Shown here: in pieces, positions 17,090 to 26,194 of the stretch
Position numbering within the stretch: position 1 is the stretch's first letter
Layout: the number at the start of each line of letters is the position of its first letter
Assembly: GCF_001658025.2 (NCBI RefSeq)
Contig: NZ_CP014007.2
Location: 5,022,001-5,086,000 of the forward strand
DNA length: 64,000 bases
Source: Kosakonia oryzae
GTDB taxonomy: Bacteria; Pseudomonadota; Gammaproteobacteria; Enterobacterales; Enterobacteriaceae
Reading direction: 5' to 3'
Program-made: the position numbers and the translations under genes
Notes under the pieces: generated by a model
Seen by the model: the letters and a program-made list of their open reading frames with translations, nothing else
Databases searched by the model: none
Told to the model about the DNA's origin: nothing

Positions 17090-20000
17090 TTAGCGTCCCG
17101 TATAGTTGCCAACATCCTGAACAATTTTAATCAATCGGGAGCCAGTATGCCTGTAAGGATCCTTCGCGGCATGCTCCCAGGGCGTCACCTTCTCCAGGTT
17201 ATAGGGAAGATCGACGTTTTTGCCCGACCGTTGCGGCCAGATGCGGTGGTTCAGTTCCAGCGACACATTCCGTGTTCTGATACGCCGGGTCTTAAAGTGG
17301 TACTCCTCCACCCGAATGCGCGGCGCTAACCCCAATCGCATACGCAACATATTCACTGAAGAGTACATGCCTTTCGGCGCGGCTTTGGCCTCAGCTTTCC
17401 AGTAATCGCGCCGCGCGGTATTCCAGCATTTTAAGCCGAGAGGATCGATCCACGTCTGCGGGGCAATCACATAGTCGTAAACATTGAGCCCTCCGGCAAG
17501 CCCAAGCGGATCCTGGCTGATATAGGCGGCAATCGCCGGATCGTAATAGCGATAGCGGTTGTAATGCAGCCCGGTTTCGCTATCAAAATAGTGCCCCTGG
17601 AAACGCAGCGGGTTATCGATGCGGCTGGCATAAACCTCGCCTTTTTCGCCCCAGGCGCCGCTTCTTTCCGACCAGACAATCTCCCCGCCGGGCGAGGTCA
17701 GGCGCACTGGCGCACCGTTCGGATCGCAGTGATAGTGCCAGCTCTGCTTCTGCCCGTTTTCCTGCGTTAATAGCGCCAGCGGCCGGAAACCGCCAGGGTA
17801 GTAGATGTACTCGCGCAGGGTGCAGAACAGTTGCGCCTGCGCTTTTTGCCGCTTCAGTCGCCCGCCGGTATCAAAGATGCTCAGCGCCGCCAGCGGCTGC
17901 GGGGTGGCGGTGACTGTCTCGCCCGCCAGCGCATCCTCCTGCCAGTAAAACCAGCGTGTTTCACTGGCGGTTTGTTTGAAAACACGCCGTCCCAGGCCGT
18001 CATAACCATAACGCACCTGCTCGTTACCCTTACGTACGGCGATCATCTGGCGATTCTCATCCCAGATGAAGTCCTCTTTTTCGCCCTCGTTCTGCACGTC
18101 ACGACGCTGGCGCAGTTCGCCGGCGCGGTCAAACACATAGCGCGTCCCCTGGTGGAGGCCTTCGCGGAACCAGCCGCCCGCGCTGTCGTTCACATCGCGG
18201 ATCTGCGTCTGCAATGTATTGCCCGCTGCGTCATGGACAAACTGACGCAGCACGCCATCCGGTGCGGTATGCGCCGCCAGCCGCCCCACCGGATCGTAGG
18301 CATACCGATCGCTGCCCCACTGGCTGTCTTCACGCAGCGTCAGGTTGCCGGTGCGATCGTAAGCAAAGCCGCTGGCGAACAGCGGTAAATCGTTTTGCAG
18401 CACCTGCTGCGACGTTAAGCGGCCAAGGCGATCGTAGCGATAACGGCGTTCAATGTCGTCGGCGAGCTGCTCGCTGGCTCTGCGTCCGCAGGCATCGTAA
18501 GTGAAACGTATTGGCGCATCGTCGTTCAGTTGCACCTCGCTCAGCCTGTCATGCTCATCCATGCCATAACGCACCCGGTGCCCGCCGTCGCTCTCGCGCG
18601 AGATCAGCAGCCCGCGCGGGTCATAGCCGTAACGCAACTGGAAGCCGTCCTGCTCCTCGCACAGTAATCGCCCGGCGGGGTCATAGCGCCAGACCAGCCG
18701 CCGCCACGGGTTTTCGCACAGCACCATGCGCCCGCAGGGATCATAATGAAACGTCGCCTGTAACGTGTCGCCGCTGCGCCGCTCGCAGAGCCTCCCGGCG
18801 CGATCGTATCCGTAGCGAACTTCACGCCCGAGCGGATCTTCGCGGTGAATCAAGCGGCTGGCTTTATCCCAGCCATAGCGCGTTACCTGTCCCCAGTAAT
18901 CGCTCTCCGCCGTAACCCGGCCCAGCGCATCGCGGGTGAACTGCCAGCGCTGGCCGTTCTGGTTGATCACCGCCAGCAGGCGATCTTCGGCGTCGTACTG
19001 ATAGCCGAGCGTTGCGCCATCCGGCGTTTCGCAGGCGGCAAGCATTCCCGTGCCGGTATAGCGAAACCGCGTTACTCGCCCCTGCTCGTCGGTAAATTGC
19101 AGCGGCTCATCTTCCCGGTCATAGCTGACGCGCACTTCGCCTCCCGCCGGATCAACTGTGGCGACCAGCCGGTCTTTCATATCCCAGTGGAAACGGGTGA
19201 CGCCGCCATCGGCATCAATGCGCTCCTGCAACGTACCGCGCACCGAGTAGCGAAAGCGAGTCACGCCGCCGCCAGCAACGCGCTCAGCGCTTAAAAAACC
19301 AAATCGATCATAGTGATAATGGGTTAGCGGAGAGCCAGGAATCTCGGCGGTGGTCAATTGGCCGAACGCATCATAGTGATAACGCGACGTAACGCCCGTT
19401 GGGTCAATTTCTGCCACCAGATTCCCGCAGCTATCGAACTGCGTGCGCCAGTTGGCTCCCTGCTCATCCGTTACCGCAATCAGATCGCCCCAGTCGTCAT
19501 AGCTCGCCTGTACGACGCTGCCATCAGGCAGGTGTTCGGCAACCATCTGCCCGCGCTCGTCATACTCCCAGCGCCAGGTGCTGCCATCCGGCTCCACCAA
19601 CTCCGCCGTGCGGCCAAAATCGTCGTAGCGAAACAGCGTATTGCCGCCGGTGGGATCGATTTCCGCGATCGGCAAGCCGTTTTCATCAAAGGTAATGCGC
19701 GAGATATTGCCCGCCGAATCGCTTATTTCCACTTCGTTAAGCAGCTCGTGCCAGGCAAAACGATAATCCCAAACGCCGCCATCGCCCCAGGCATGAATCA
19801 CCCGCCAGGCATCATCGTACTGGTAATGGAACCCCTGACCGTTGCGATCCACATGGCTTATCAGATAGCGCTGCTGCCAGAAGAAGTGGCGCGGGTGCGA
19901 CAGCGCATCGATTTCGGCGCTAAGCTGGTTATCCGCATCATATTCATAGCGCGTAAGCGGGGTTATCTCGCCATCCAGCGTATTGCGCAAACGCAGCGCC

Positions 20001-21151
20001 AGCAGCCGATCGTTTTGCCAGGTGACGAGGATTTCGCGCCCGGTCGCTCCCGCGTGGCTGAACTCGCGAATGTGCTGCAATTCATCGCCGTTCCAGTCAA
20101 ACGCCCAGCCATTACCGTTACGATCCGCCAGCCTGCGTAGCGGCAACACGCCCTGTTGACCGCTGAAATGCAGCTCCGGGCCGCTCTCCTGCTCGATTCG
20201 CCACCACACTTCGCCATCGCGCGTTTCGCGCCACAGGCGGCTCCCGTCCGGCAGGCCGGTAATCGCCTGTTCGCGGCCATCCGCCTGCGGCAGCGCGGCA
20301 AACAGCGTCATCCCTTCCGCCTGCGTCAGCAGGGCAACGCCTTCATCGGCGAGCACCTCAAGGCGGGTATCCGCCGGGGTGGACCAGCCGTAACCACACA
20401 TCCCTGCTATTTCCGTGTCGGACGAGGTATAGCTGCGCGTCCACTCCAGCGGCAACCTGCCCGGCAGCAGGAAATCCATCTGCTCCAGGCTGACACTGCC
20501 GTCGCGGATATCCACCGGCTCGGCGCGCAGCACCCGGCATTTCAGGAAGCCGGGGTCCATATTGCGAAACAGTTTTTGCCGCAGCTTGCGGAAACGGCGC
20601 ATAAACAGCCGCCACTGCGGCGTTTTTTTCAGTTTTTTAAACCCTTTTCCCAGACCGCTTAACCCGGCGCGCATCAGCAGCGCCATCAGGTTGATGGTGG
20701 GTGGCCCACCGACAATCACATTGTTGGGCAGCGCGAGGTTAAACGTTAGCGGCAGCGTCAGCGAAAGCGGTTTCGGTTTGGTAGCACGTTTAAGACGAAA
20801 CGGCGGGATCAGGCCAATAATGTTGCAGCTCAGCACCGGCATGCCAATGCGGGAAAACGGCTCGCCATCCACCGAAACAGTTTTGCTGCCCATAAACAGC
20901 TCGTCTTCAATCTGCGGGCCGCCCGGCGCGCGCAGCGGCGGGATCCACGCGCCGCCCACCGGAATATGCACCGCCATCCCTCCCGTTCCGGCGCTGGCGC
21001 GTTTGATGCTGTTAACGTGAACCGTGGTGCCAATCAGCGGCAGATAGTCGAAGACATCAAAAACGATGCCGATGTGCGGCGTTGGCAGCGGCCACGGGTA
21101 GGTATGAATATCCAGCCCGAGCTGTGGATCGAAGTGCGCGCCGGAGTGCAT
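17090..21151 (-). CDS. Rhs-family polymorphic toxin, type VI secretion effector
   Basis: 1353 residues. N-terminal ~150 residues form a PAAR-like region ('TVHVNSIKRASAGTGGMAVH', 'VSVDGEPFSRIGMPVLSCNI') that would sit on the VgrG tip. From about residue 200 to 1235 it is a run of Rhs/YD repeats ('YDxxGRL' type) that form a closed shell. The core ends in 'WIDPLGL' (residues 1236-1240), the standard border, followed by a 113-residue variable tip encoded at 17090-17431. The tip carries 'LELNHRIWPQ' and 'PYNLEKVTPWEHAAKDPYRH', resembling the HNH/endonuclease VII group, so a DNase is the best guess. It follows the 42-residue membrane peptide gene by 9 bases and precedes a probable immunity gene. 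Confidence 0.9.
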   Translation of the reverse strand: MHSGAHFDPQLGLDIHTYPWPLPTPHIGIVFDVFDYLPLIGTTVHVNSIKRASAGTGGMAVHIPVGGAWIPPLRAPGGPQIEDELFMGSKTVSVDGEPFSRIGMPVLSCNIIGLIPPFRLKRATKPKPLSLTLPLTFNLALPNNVIVGGPPTINLMALLMRAGLSGLGKGFKKLKKTPQWRLFMRRFRKLRQKLFRNMDPGFLKCRVLRAEPVDIRDGSVSLEQMDFLLPGRLPLEWTRSYTSSDTEIAGMCGYGWSTPADTRLEVLADEGVALLTQAEGMTLFAALPQADGREQAITGLPDGSRLWRETRDGEVWWRIEQESGPELHFSGQQGVLPLRRLADRNGNGWAFDWNGDELQHIREFSHAGATGREILVTWQNDRLLALRLRNTLDGEITPLTRYEYDADNQLSAEIDALSHPRHFFWQQRYLISHVDRNGQGFHYQYDDAWRVIHAWGDGGVWDYRFAWHELLNEVEISDSAGNISRITFDENGLPIAEIDPTGGNTLFRYDDFGRTAELVEPDGSTWRWEYDERGQMVAEHLPDGSVVQASYDDWGDLIAVTDEQGANWRTQFDSCGNLVAEIDPTGVTSRYHYDAFGQLTTAEIPGSPLTHYHYDRFGFLSAERVAGGGVTRFRYSVRGTLQERIDADGGVTRFHWDMKDRLVATVDPAGGEVRVSYDREDEPLQFTDEQGRVTRFRYTGTGMLAACETPDGATLGYQYDAEDRLLAVINQNGQRWQFTRDALGRVTAESDYWGQVTRYGWDKASRLIHREDPLGREVRYGYDRAGRLCERRSGDTLQATFHYDPCGRMVLCENPWRRLVWRYDPAGRLLCEEQDGFQLRYGYDPRGLLISRESDGGHRVRYGMDEHDRLSEVQLNDDAPIRFTYDACGRRASEQLADDIERRYRYDRLGRLTSQQVLQNDLPLFASGFAYDRTGNLTLREDSQWGSDRYAYDPVGRLAAHTAPDGVLRQFVHDAAGNTLQTQIRDVNDSAGGWFREGLHQGTRYVFDRAGELRQRRDVQNEGEKEDFIWDENRQMIAVRKGNEQVRYGYDGLGRRVFKQTASETRWFYWQEDALAGETVTATPQPLAALSIFDTGGRLKRQKAQAQLFCTLREYIYYPGGFRPLALLTQENGQKQSWHYHCDPNGAPVRLTSPGGEIVWSERSGAWGEKGEVYASRIDNPLRFQGHYFDSETGLHYNRYRYYDPAIAAYISQDPLGLAGGLNVYDYVIAPQTWIDPLGLKCWNTARRDYWKAEAKAAPKGMYSSVNMLRMRLGLAPRIRVEEYHFKTRRIRTRNVSLELNHRIWPQRSGKNVDLPYNLEKVTPWEHAAKDPYRHTGSRLIKIVQDVGNYTGR

Positions 21152-21160
21152 TGCTTAACC

Positions 21161-21289
21161 TCAGAACATGGCACGCAGCAGCGCGCGTAGGAAAGTACGA
21201 ACTTCGGTCGCCAGGTCGCTCTCAGAAAGGCTTAAAAAGAGCAGCGCCAGCACGGTGACGACCACAATAATGATGATGCGATTTTTCAT
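21161..21289 (-). CDS. 42-residue single-span membrane peptide in the vgrG-rhs operon
   Basis: The frame reads MKNRIIIIVVVTVLALLFL and continues to 'RALLRAMF': one hydrophobic span (about residues 4-20) followed by an amphipathic tail with acidic then basic residues. Its ATG overlaps the TGA of the TPR gene (ATGA) and its stop is 9 bases before the rhs start, whose TGAGGT ribosome site covers its end. This tight coupling argues for a real gene. A role as membrane-segment partner or as a leader that tunes rhs translation are both possible; I know no named homologue. Confidence 0.6.
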   Translation of the reverse strand: MKNRIIIIVVVTVLALLFLSLSESDLATEVRTFLRALLRAMF

Positions 21290-22836
21290 AGCGGGTTGCT
21301 TCCTGCAGTATCAGTTAACGATGCGTCGCGCTCTCCCCACGCGGGAAGGCGTTGCCACTCGCCGGGCGGCGCATCAAAAGGATGGGCGATTTCCGGCAGG
21401 CCGTTCCAGTGCGGATGCAGCTTCTCACGCGCCAGCCGGATAACGCGGCGAAAGCTCTCATCGCCGCGGCGGATCAGGTTTTCACGCTCTTCACGGATCA
21501 GCGTAAAGGTCGCTTCAAGTTGTAATTGCAAACGGCTGTCGGCCTGCCGAACCTGTTCCACTGCTGGCGCGGACGGCAGTTGCGCTTCCGCCTGCGCAAT
21601 AAGCTTCTGTTTTTCCGCCAGCCAACGCGTGGCGCAGGCTTCCAGGGCTTCGGTTCGCCGCTTGTCATGCATACGCAGCAAATCCAGGAACACCAGCGGC
21701 AAGGTGGTTTGCCCGCGTTCCGTGATCGGCACAGGCTCCGCCGCCTGGATGGCGCGGGCGTACTCTTCCATTGCCGCCGGGCGATGCCCGCACAGCCAGA
21801 GGCAAAAACCGCACATCCGCCAGCCCTCCATCGCAAAGAGCGGATGCGGAATAGCCTGCGCCTCAAGCGCTGCCTGGCGATAGATTTTCGCCGCCTGAAG
21901 ATAGTCTTTACTGGAGAACCAGGCACCCGCCTCGCCAAAGGTGCTTTGCGTGCGCAACTGCCCTTTTACCGCCGGATCGGGCACCTCACCGGAGATGCTT
22001 TGCGCCTGGCGGTAATGCTCCACCGCCTGCGCGTGGTCGCGGCCTTTGAGCCAGCCGCCGGCGATCAGGTTATGCATCATCGCCTGCTGATCCGCCCAGC
22101 CGCGACGCTGCGCGATGGCAAGCGCCAGGCTGCCGCGCGCCGCTACCTGCGCGGCGCTGCCTTTTTCCAGCAGCAACATGGCATCGGCCAGATAACGGCG
22201 GAACAGCAAACGGTCGGCATCGGCGTCGGTCTGCTGCTGCGCGGTCTGGTGCATGACCTTCATGCCATCAATCCGATCCTCAATCAGCCGGACATGGCGC
22301 GAATTCGCGGTATACAGCGGCTGCCAGATCGGCTGTTCAACGGTGTCGATCAATAACAGGCGCGGCGCGTCAGCGCCCTGTTCCAGCCAGCGATGGAGCC
22401 AGCGCAGCATGGCGCTCTCATCGCTGACAGCGGAAGGTTTCAGCACCAGCACCAGATAACGCAGATCGTCGGTAAACTGTTCGGCGAAGCTCTGCAACAG
22501 GCTGCGTAACTGCCCGGCGCTGTGGCAGGGTAACCAGGGTTCGGCATCCCAGAAAGCGGCATCGGGCGTCGCTTCATACTGCTCAACGAATTCGCGGCCC
22601 AGCGCCTCGCTATAGCTGTATCCAGTTTCAAAAGGCGTGTTGAAGCTGAGGAACAGATCGGGCAATGAACGCCCCTGCGGATGCTGTTGCAGCGCGAAAA
22701 AAGCATCCAGCAGCGATTCGCCATTTGCCGGAACACGCCAGATAAACAGCCGTGCGGCGGTATCTTCGCTGGCCTCCAGCCAGCTTACTTCCAGCTCGCT
22801 CATCACCTTTTCACTGGGGTTTTTGCTGGCGTTCAT
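21286..22836 (-). CDS. TPR-like protein between vgrG and rhs, probable effector adaptor
   Basis: 516 residues, no signal peptide. The N-terminal ~230 residues look like a globular alpha/beta domain ('YLVLVLKPSAVSDESAMLRW', 'PRLLLIDTVEQPIWQPLY'); residues about 235-390 are helical and repeat-like in TPR style ('AVEHYRQAQSISG', 'QAAKIYRQAALEAQAIPHPL', 'AAMEEYARAIQAAEPVP'); a charged, probably coiled region follows ('LEATFTLIREERENLIRRGD'). It starts 10 bases after vgrG with a GGGGAT site. In type VI clusters the gene between vgrG and an effector often encodes a loading chaperone (EagR, Tap/DUF4123 or Tec). This one matches none of those that I recognise, so it may be a separate adaptor type. 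Confidence 0.7.
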   Translation of the reverse strand: MNASKNPSEKVMSELEVSWLEASEDTAARLFIWRVPANGESLLDAFFALQQHPQGRSLPDLFLSFNTPFETGYSYSEALGREFVEQYEATPDAAFWDAEPWLPCHSAGQLRSLLQSFAEQFTDDLRYLVLVLKPSAVSDESAMLRWLHRWLEQGADAPRLLLIDTVEQPIWQPLYTANSRHVRLIEDRIDGMKVMHQTAQQQTDADADRLLFRRYLADAMLLLEKGSAAQVAARGSLALAIAQRRGWADQQAMMHNLIAGGWLKGRDHAQAVEHYRQAQSISGEVPDPAVKGQLRTQSTFGEAGAWFSSKDYLQAAKIYRQAALEAQAIPHPLFAMEGWRMCGFCLWLCGHRPAAMEEYARAIQAAEPVPITERGQTTLPLVFLDLLRMHDKRRTEALEACATRWLAEKQKLIAQAEAQLPSAPAVEQVRQADSRLQLQLEATFTLIREERENLIRRGDESFRRVIRLAREKLHPHWNGLPEIAHPFDAPPGEWQRLPAWGERDASLTDTAGSNPL

Positions 22837-22846
22837 GGCATCCCCA

Positions 22847-25063
22847 TCAGGCGTTCAGCTCAATTTTCTTGCCATTGACCATCACCCCGGCGGCATTAAT
22901 GGTGATGGTCGATCCGCCAGCGGTGATCTCCACGCTGCCGTTGCCAATCAGAATGCCGCTCTCACCTACGTTGATGCGGAAGGTGTCCGTCGCGCTGTCG
23001 GCCACGCTGCCCTGGGTGAACCGGGTATCGCCGCCGGTAATGCTCAACGTGCGTCCGGCACCGATGCTGACGTCCTGTTTTTGCGTCACCGTGCGCGTCT
23101 CATTGCTGCTGACGGTGACAGTGCGGTTACCGGTCACTTCCAGCGTCTGGTTGCCGGTCACCTGCACAGTGCGGTTTTGCTGGACGCTAACCGTCTCATT
23201 ACCCTGCACGCTGCGGGTGCGATCCTGGACCACCGTCAACGTCTGATTACCTTCAACAGTGCCGGTATTGTTGCTTTTCACCGTGGTGGTGTGGTTGCCG
23301 GTAATGGTTTCATCGCGGTTTTGTTCCACGCTCAGGGTTTCGTTCCCTTTCACGCTCTCGATACGGTTTTGCTGCACCGTGGTGGTTTCATTACCGTTGA
23401 TGGTTTTGCTGCGATCCTGGCCGACGGTGATGGTTTCATTGCCATCGACGGTGCGCGTCCGGTTCTGCTTGATGTGGCTGGTTTCGTCTTTGCCGACGAT
23501 TTTAGTGCGGTTGCTGCCGACATCATGGGTTTCGTCGTTTTCGACTTCCGTATCCATGTTGCGTTCGGCATGCAGCCAGAGCTGCTCAGCGCCCGGTTTA
23601 TCCTCAAAGCGCAGGGCGTTGGCGTTATCCGGCGAGCCATCTTTGGAACGGCTCATAAAACCCATCTGCGTGGCCGCCGCTGGCAGCGCCCACGGCGGCA
23701 TGCTGGCTTCGTTGTAGACGCGGCCAATGATGATGGGTCTGTCCGGCTCGCCGTTAATAAAATCGACCACCACTTCATCACCAACGCGCGGGATCTGCAC
23801 CCCGCCGTAGCCTTGCCCGGCCCAGGCGCTGGAAACACGTACCCAGCAGGAACTGTTCTCGTCGCCCTGGCTTTGCCGATCCCAGTGGAATTTCACTTTG
23901 ACGCGGCCATATTTGTCCGTCCAGATCGACTCACCCGCCGGCCCCACAACTCTTGCCGTTTGCGGCCCGTAGGTGCGCGGCCAGTCGGTGACAGCGGCCG
24001 GGCGGAACGGCGTAGAGGCCGGAATGACGGTAAAGTCGATGCGCTGCTGCGTCTCGCCAACATCGCCGGAAGCATACTGATTTTCGGCAAAATCATAGCG
24101 AGCGCCCACCACCAGCCACTGCGCGTTGTCGGCATCGTTAGGGGATCGGATAAGCGTAAAGGTGTGCCCCGGCGCAATACCGGTCGCCGTCGCGCTGCCC
24201 TGCATTTGCTGCTGTTCCGCCTGCCAGGATTGCTGGCGAATACGCGCATAAGATTCGCCGTCGCCATGCTCAACAAAGCGGCCTGGCCAGTCATAGACAT
24301 CGATTTTCCCGGGCGTTGGTGAAACGGGGTTTTGCAGGGTTTGCAGCATCCAGGCATGGGGCTTGCGGAAGTCGTAATCGTCGGTGCTGTAGAGGCCAGG
24401 CGTAACGATATGCCGCGCCAGTAACTGGCTGACGCCCTCTTCATTCACCGCACCGCCGCCGCTTTGCGCATGCCACGGGATCACTTCATAACCGGGAAAC
24501 GCCTCCGCTTGCGCGTAATCATCCATCAGTACCAGCGTGTGTCCCTCTTTGCCGTGGCGGAACAGGTAGCTGATGCCCTCAAGCTCCAGCAAACGGCTGA
24601 TAAAATGGAAACTGCTCTCGGCGTACTGCACGCAGTAATCCCACTGGCGATAGCTGCGCGTCAGTTTGTTTTCAATTTTTACCTGGTATTCGGAAAACAG
24701 GGTGCTGACGATGTCCGGTACGCGCTGCTGCTGGAAAATACGGAAGTTGCGATCGCGCATCATCGGCCAGAAATCCGGCTCAAGGGTCGCCTGATACACC
24801 GCATAGCGCGTGCCATCCAGCTCTTCCGAGCGCGCAGAGATCGCCGTGACTTTGCCGCTCAGATAGCGCGTCGTTCCCAACTGCGTTGGGATCACCACCG
24901 TCATCTCCTGGCCCAGCAGTTTTTGCCGATCGAGGGTGAAATCTTTGCTCAGCAGCTCGACCTGAAAGCGAAAGGGCGTGGAGAGCTGTTCTTCCCCTTT
25001 AAACGTCCAGAATAAGAGCGAATCACTTCCGGAGGATGACAGAACGGTTATCCGGTTAACCAT
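22847..25063 (-). CDS. vgrG: Type VI secretion spike protein VgrG
   Basis: 738 residues. Gp27-like base to about residue 370 ('FHFISRLLELEGISYLFRH'), gp5-like OB fold ('GRVKVKFHWDR', 'SSAWAGQGYGGVQIPRVGDE', 'DRPIIIGRVYN'), then a beta-helical needle made of 16-residue repeats beginning 'GNET' and ending 'MVNGKKIELNA'. VgrG trimers cap the Hcp tube and carry effectors through target membranes. First gene of a five-gene run with the TPR protein, small membrane peptide, rhs and immunity gene. No hcp, tss or clpV genes are in the window, so the cluster relies on a secretion apparatus encoded elsewhere. Confidence 0.95.
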   Translation of the reverse strand: MVNRITVLSSSGSDSLLFWTFKGEEQLSTPFRFQVELLSKDFTLDRQKLLGQEMTVVIPTQLGTTRYLSGKVTAISARSEELDGTRYAVYQATLEPDFWPMMRDRNFRIFQQQRVPDIVSTLFSEYQVKIENKLTRSYRQWDYCVQYAESSFHFISRLLELEGISYLFRHGKEGHTLVLMDDYAQAEAFPGYEVIPWHAQSGGGAVNEEGVSQLLARHIVTPGLYSTDDYDFRKPHAWMLQTLQNPVSPTPGKIDVYDWPGRFVEHGDGESYARIRQQSWQAEQQQMQGSATATGIAPGHTFTLIRSPNDADNAQWLVVGARYDFAENQYASGDVGETQQRIDFTVIPASTPFRPAAVTDWPRTYGPQTARVVGPAGESIWTDKYGRVKVKFHWDRQSQGDENSSCWVRVSSAWAGQGYGGVQIPRVGDEVVVDFINGEPDRPIIIGRVYNEASMPPWALPAAATQMGFMSRSKDGSPDNANALRFEDKPGAEQLWLHAERNMDTEVENDETHDVGSNRTKIVGKDETSHIKQNRTRTVDGNETITVGQDRSKTINGNETTTVQQNRIESVKGNETLSVEQNRDETITGNHTTTVKSNNTGTVEGNQTLTVVQDRTRSVQGNETVSVQQNRTVQVTGNQTLEVTGNRTVTVSSNETRTVTQKQDVSIGAGRTLSITGGDTRFTQGSVADSATDTFRINVGESGILIGNGSVEITAGGSTITINAAGVMVNGKKIELNA
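23098..23443 (-). repeat. 16-residue coding repeats in the VgrG needle
   Basis: Six units of 48 bases encode 'GNETxTVxQNRxxxVx', then three half units of 8 residues. The period is that expected for the triple-stranded beta-helix of the VgrG needle. The repeats are degenerate at DNA level and lie in frame. Confidence 0.8.
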
Positions 25064-25489
25064 ACGTGTTCCTTTATTGCAGAGGCGAATATTCCGGGCG
25101 AAGAGGTGTTTCCACGCCTTCAGCGCAGGTAAATATAAAATAGCGTTTTTGCGGTGCGGGTATTATTCCCTGCTAACCGATAATAATTTATTACGGGCGA
25201 TATTAACTGGATATAGTTGAAACTTGCAGCGATTGGTAGTTAAGAATCATCCCATTTTCATACATTTATGATAAGGCATTGAAAATAAAGACCAGCGGTT
25301 ATTTACGCATTTTATTCATGGTTATTAGGTTATGCGATTCAGCCAACATATTAATCGCGTATCATATATTTTGAGATAGCAATATTATCTTCAATGCCAA
25401 CAATTAAATAATTACGTAGGTTATTTTAGGTAATTTTAATTATATGCCGGAAAATAAAGAGATGGCCCGCCAGCGGGCCATTGTCGATT
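25064..25489. other. AT-rich region upstream of vgrG
   Basis: 426 bases with no gene. The right-hand part near 25064 must hold the vgrG promoter. At 25462-25481 a GC-rich stem (ATGGCCCG/CGGGCCAT) stands just past the pepE stop and is probably the terminator of the pepE operon, although the T-run is poor. I find no other structure. Confidence 0.5.
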
Positions 25490-26182
25490 TCAGAAAAAGC
25501 GGTGACCGGCAGCCAGCGTAATGGCCGGTTGGCTGGCTTTAAACAGCAGGGCCGGTTTGTCGCCGCCGAGCTGCGCGTGGCCGCCCTGTACCGCGATCCA
25601 GCTTCCTTCCGGTAAACCGATCACTTCCAGCTCCGGTGCCACCACCAGCAGCTCGCGAATGCGCTGCTCGCGCGTTTCACCCTGATGCCCGGCGGGCAGC
25701 GCGTTGGTAAAGTGTGGGTTGATCTGCAACGGCACCAGATTGAGCGCATCCAGCCCGCCCGGATCGATAATCGGCATATCGTTGGTGGTGCGGATCGTCG
25801 GACAAGCCAGATTCGCCCCGGCGCTCCAGCCAACATACAGCGCACCGTTGTTCACGGCCTGGCGGATCGGTTCGATCAACCCGCGCTCGCGGCAATTTTT
25901 CAGCAGGTTAAACGTGTTGCCGCCGCCAACCATCACAATTTCTGCGGCGGCAATCGCCGCAGGCGCGTCGTCCACGCTGTGAATGCCGGTGATCGACAGA
26001 TCCAGCTCCGCCAGCGCCAGACGGACTTTATCCGTATAGGCATCAAAGCCTTGCGTCACGCCCGCGAAGGGAATAAACACCACCTTGCGACGCCCGCCAA
26101 GCTGCGCTTTCAGCAGCGGCAGCGCATATTGCAGATATTCGGTGCCGGGCAGCACCGAATTGCTCAGTAACAGCAAATCCAT
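25490..26182 (-). CDS. pepE: Alpha-aspartyl dipeptidase (dipeptidase E, peptidase S51)
   Basis: 230 residues, near-colinear with E. coli PepE (229), which hydrolyses dipeptides with N-terminal aspartate. The nucleophile serine is in '[20 protein letters not shown]', the catalytic histidine in '[10 protein letters not shown]', and '[19 protein letters not shown]' is the family glycine-rich strand. In E. coli pepE lies elsewhere; here it closes an operon with an OPT transporter, DUF1177 and AroM, 12 bases after the AroM gene and with its own AGGAG site. That places it as the cytoplasmic step of a peptide-uptake pathway. Confidence 0.92.
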   Translation of the reverse strand: MDLLLLSNSVLPGTEYLQYALPLLKAQLGGRRKVVFIPFAGVTQGFDAYTDKVRLALAELDLSITGIHSVDDAPAAIAAAEIVMVGGGNTFNLLKNCRERGLIEPIRQAVNNGALYVGWSAGANLACPTIRTTNDMPIIDPGGLDALNLVPLQINPHFTNALPAGHQGETREQRIRELLVVAPELEVIGLPEGSWIAVQGGHAQLGGDKPALLFKASQPAITLAAGHRFF

Positions 26183-26194
26183 AACCCTCTCCTT

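Noticed and set aside
23098-23443. Regularly spaced repeats that could suggest a CRISPR array
   Set aside because: Repeats are in frame, degenerate at the DNA level and encode the VgrG beta-helix; there are no spacers or cas genes.
22637-24322. 561-codon open frame on the plus strand across vgrG and the TPR gene
   Set aside because: Antisense to a clear VgrG; its repeats only mirror the needle repeats and no protein family is visible.
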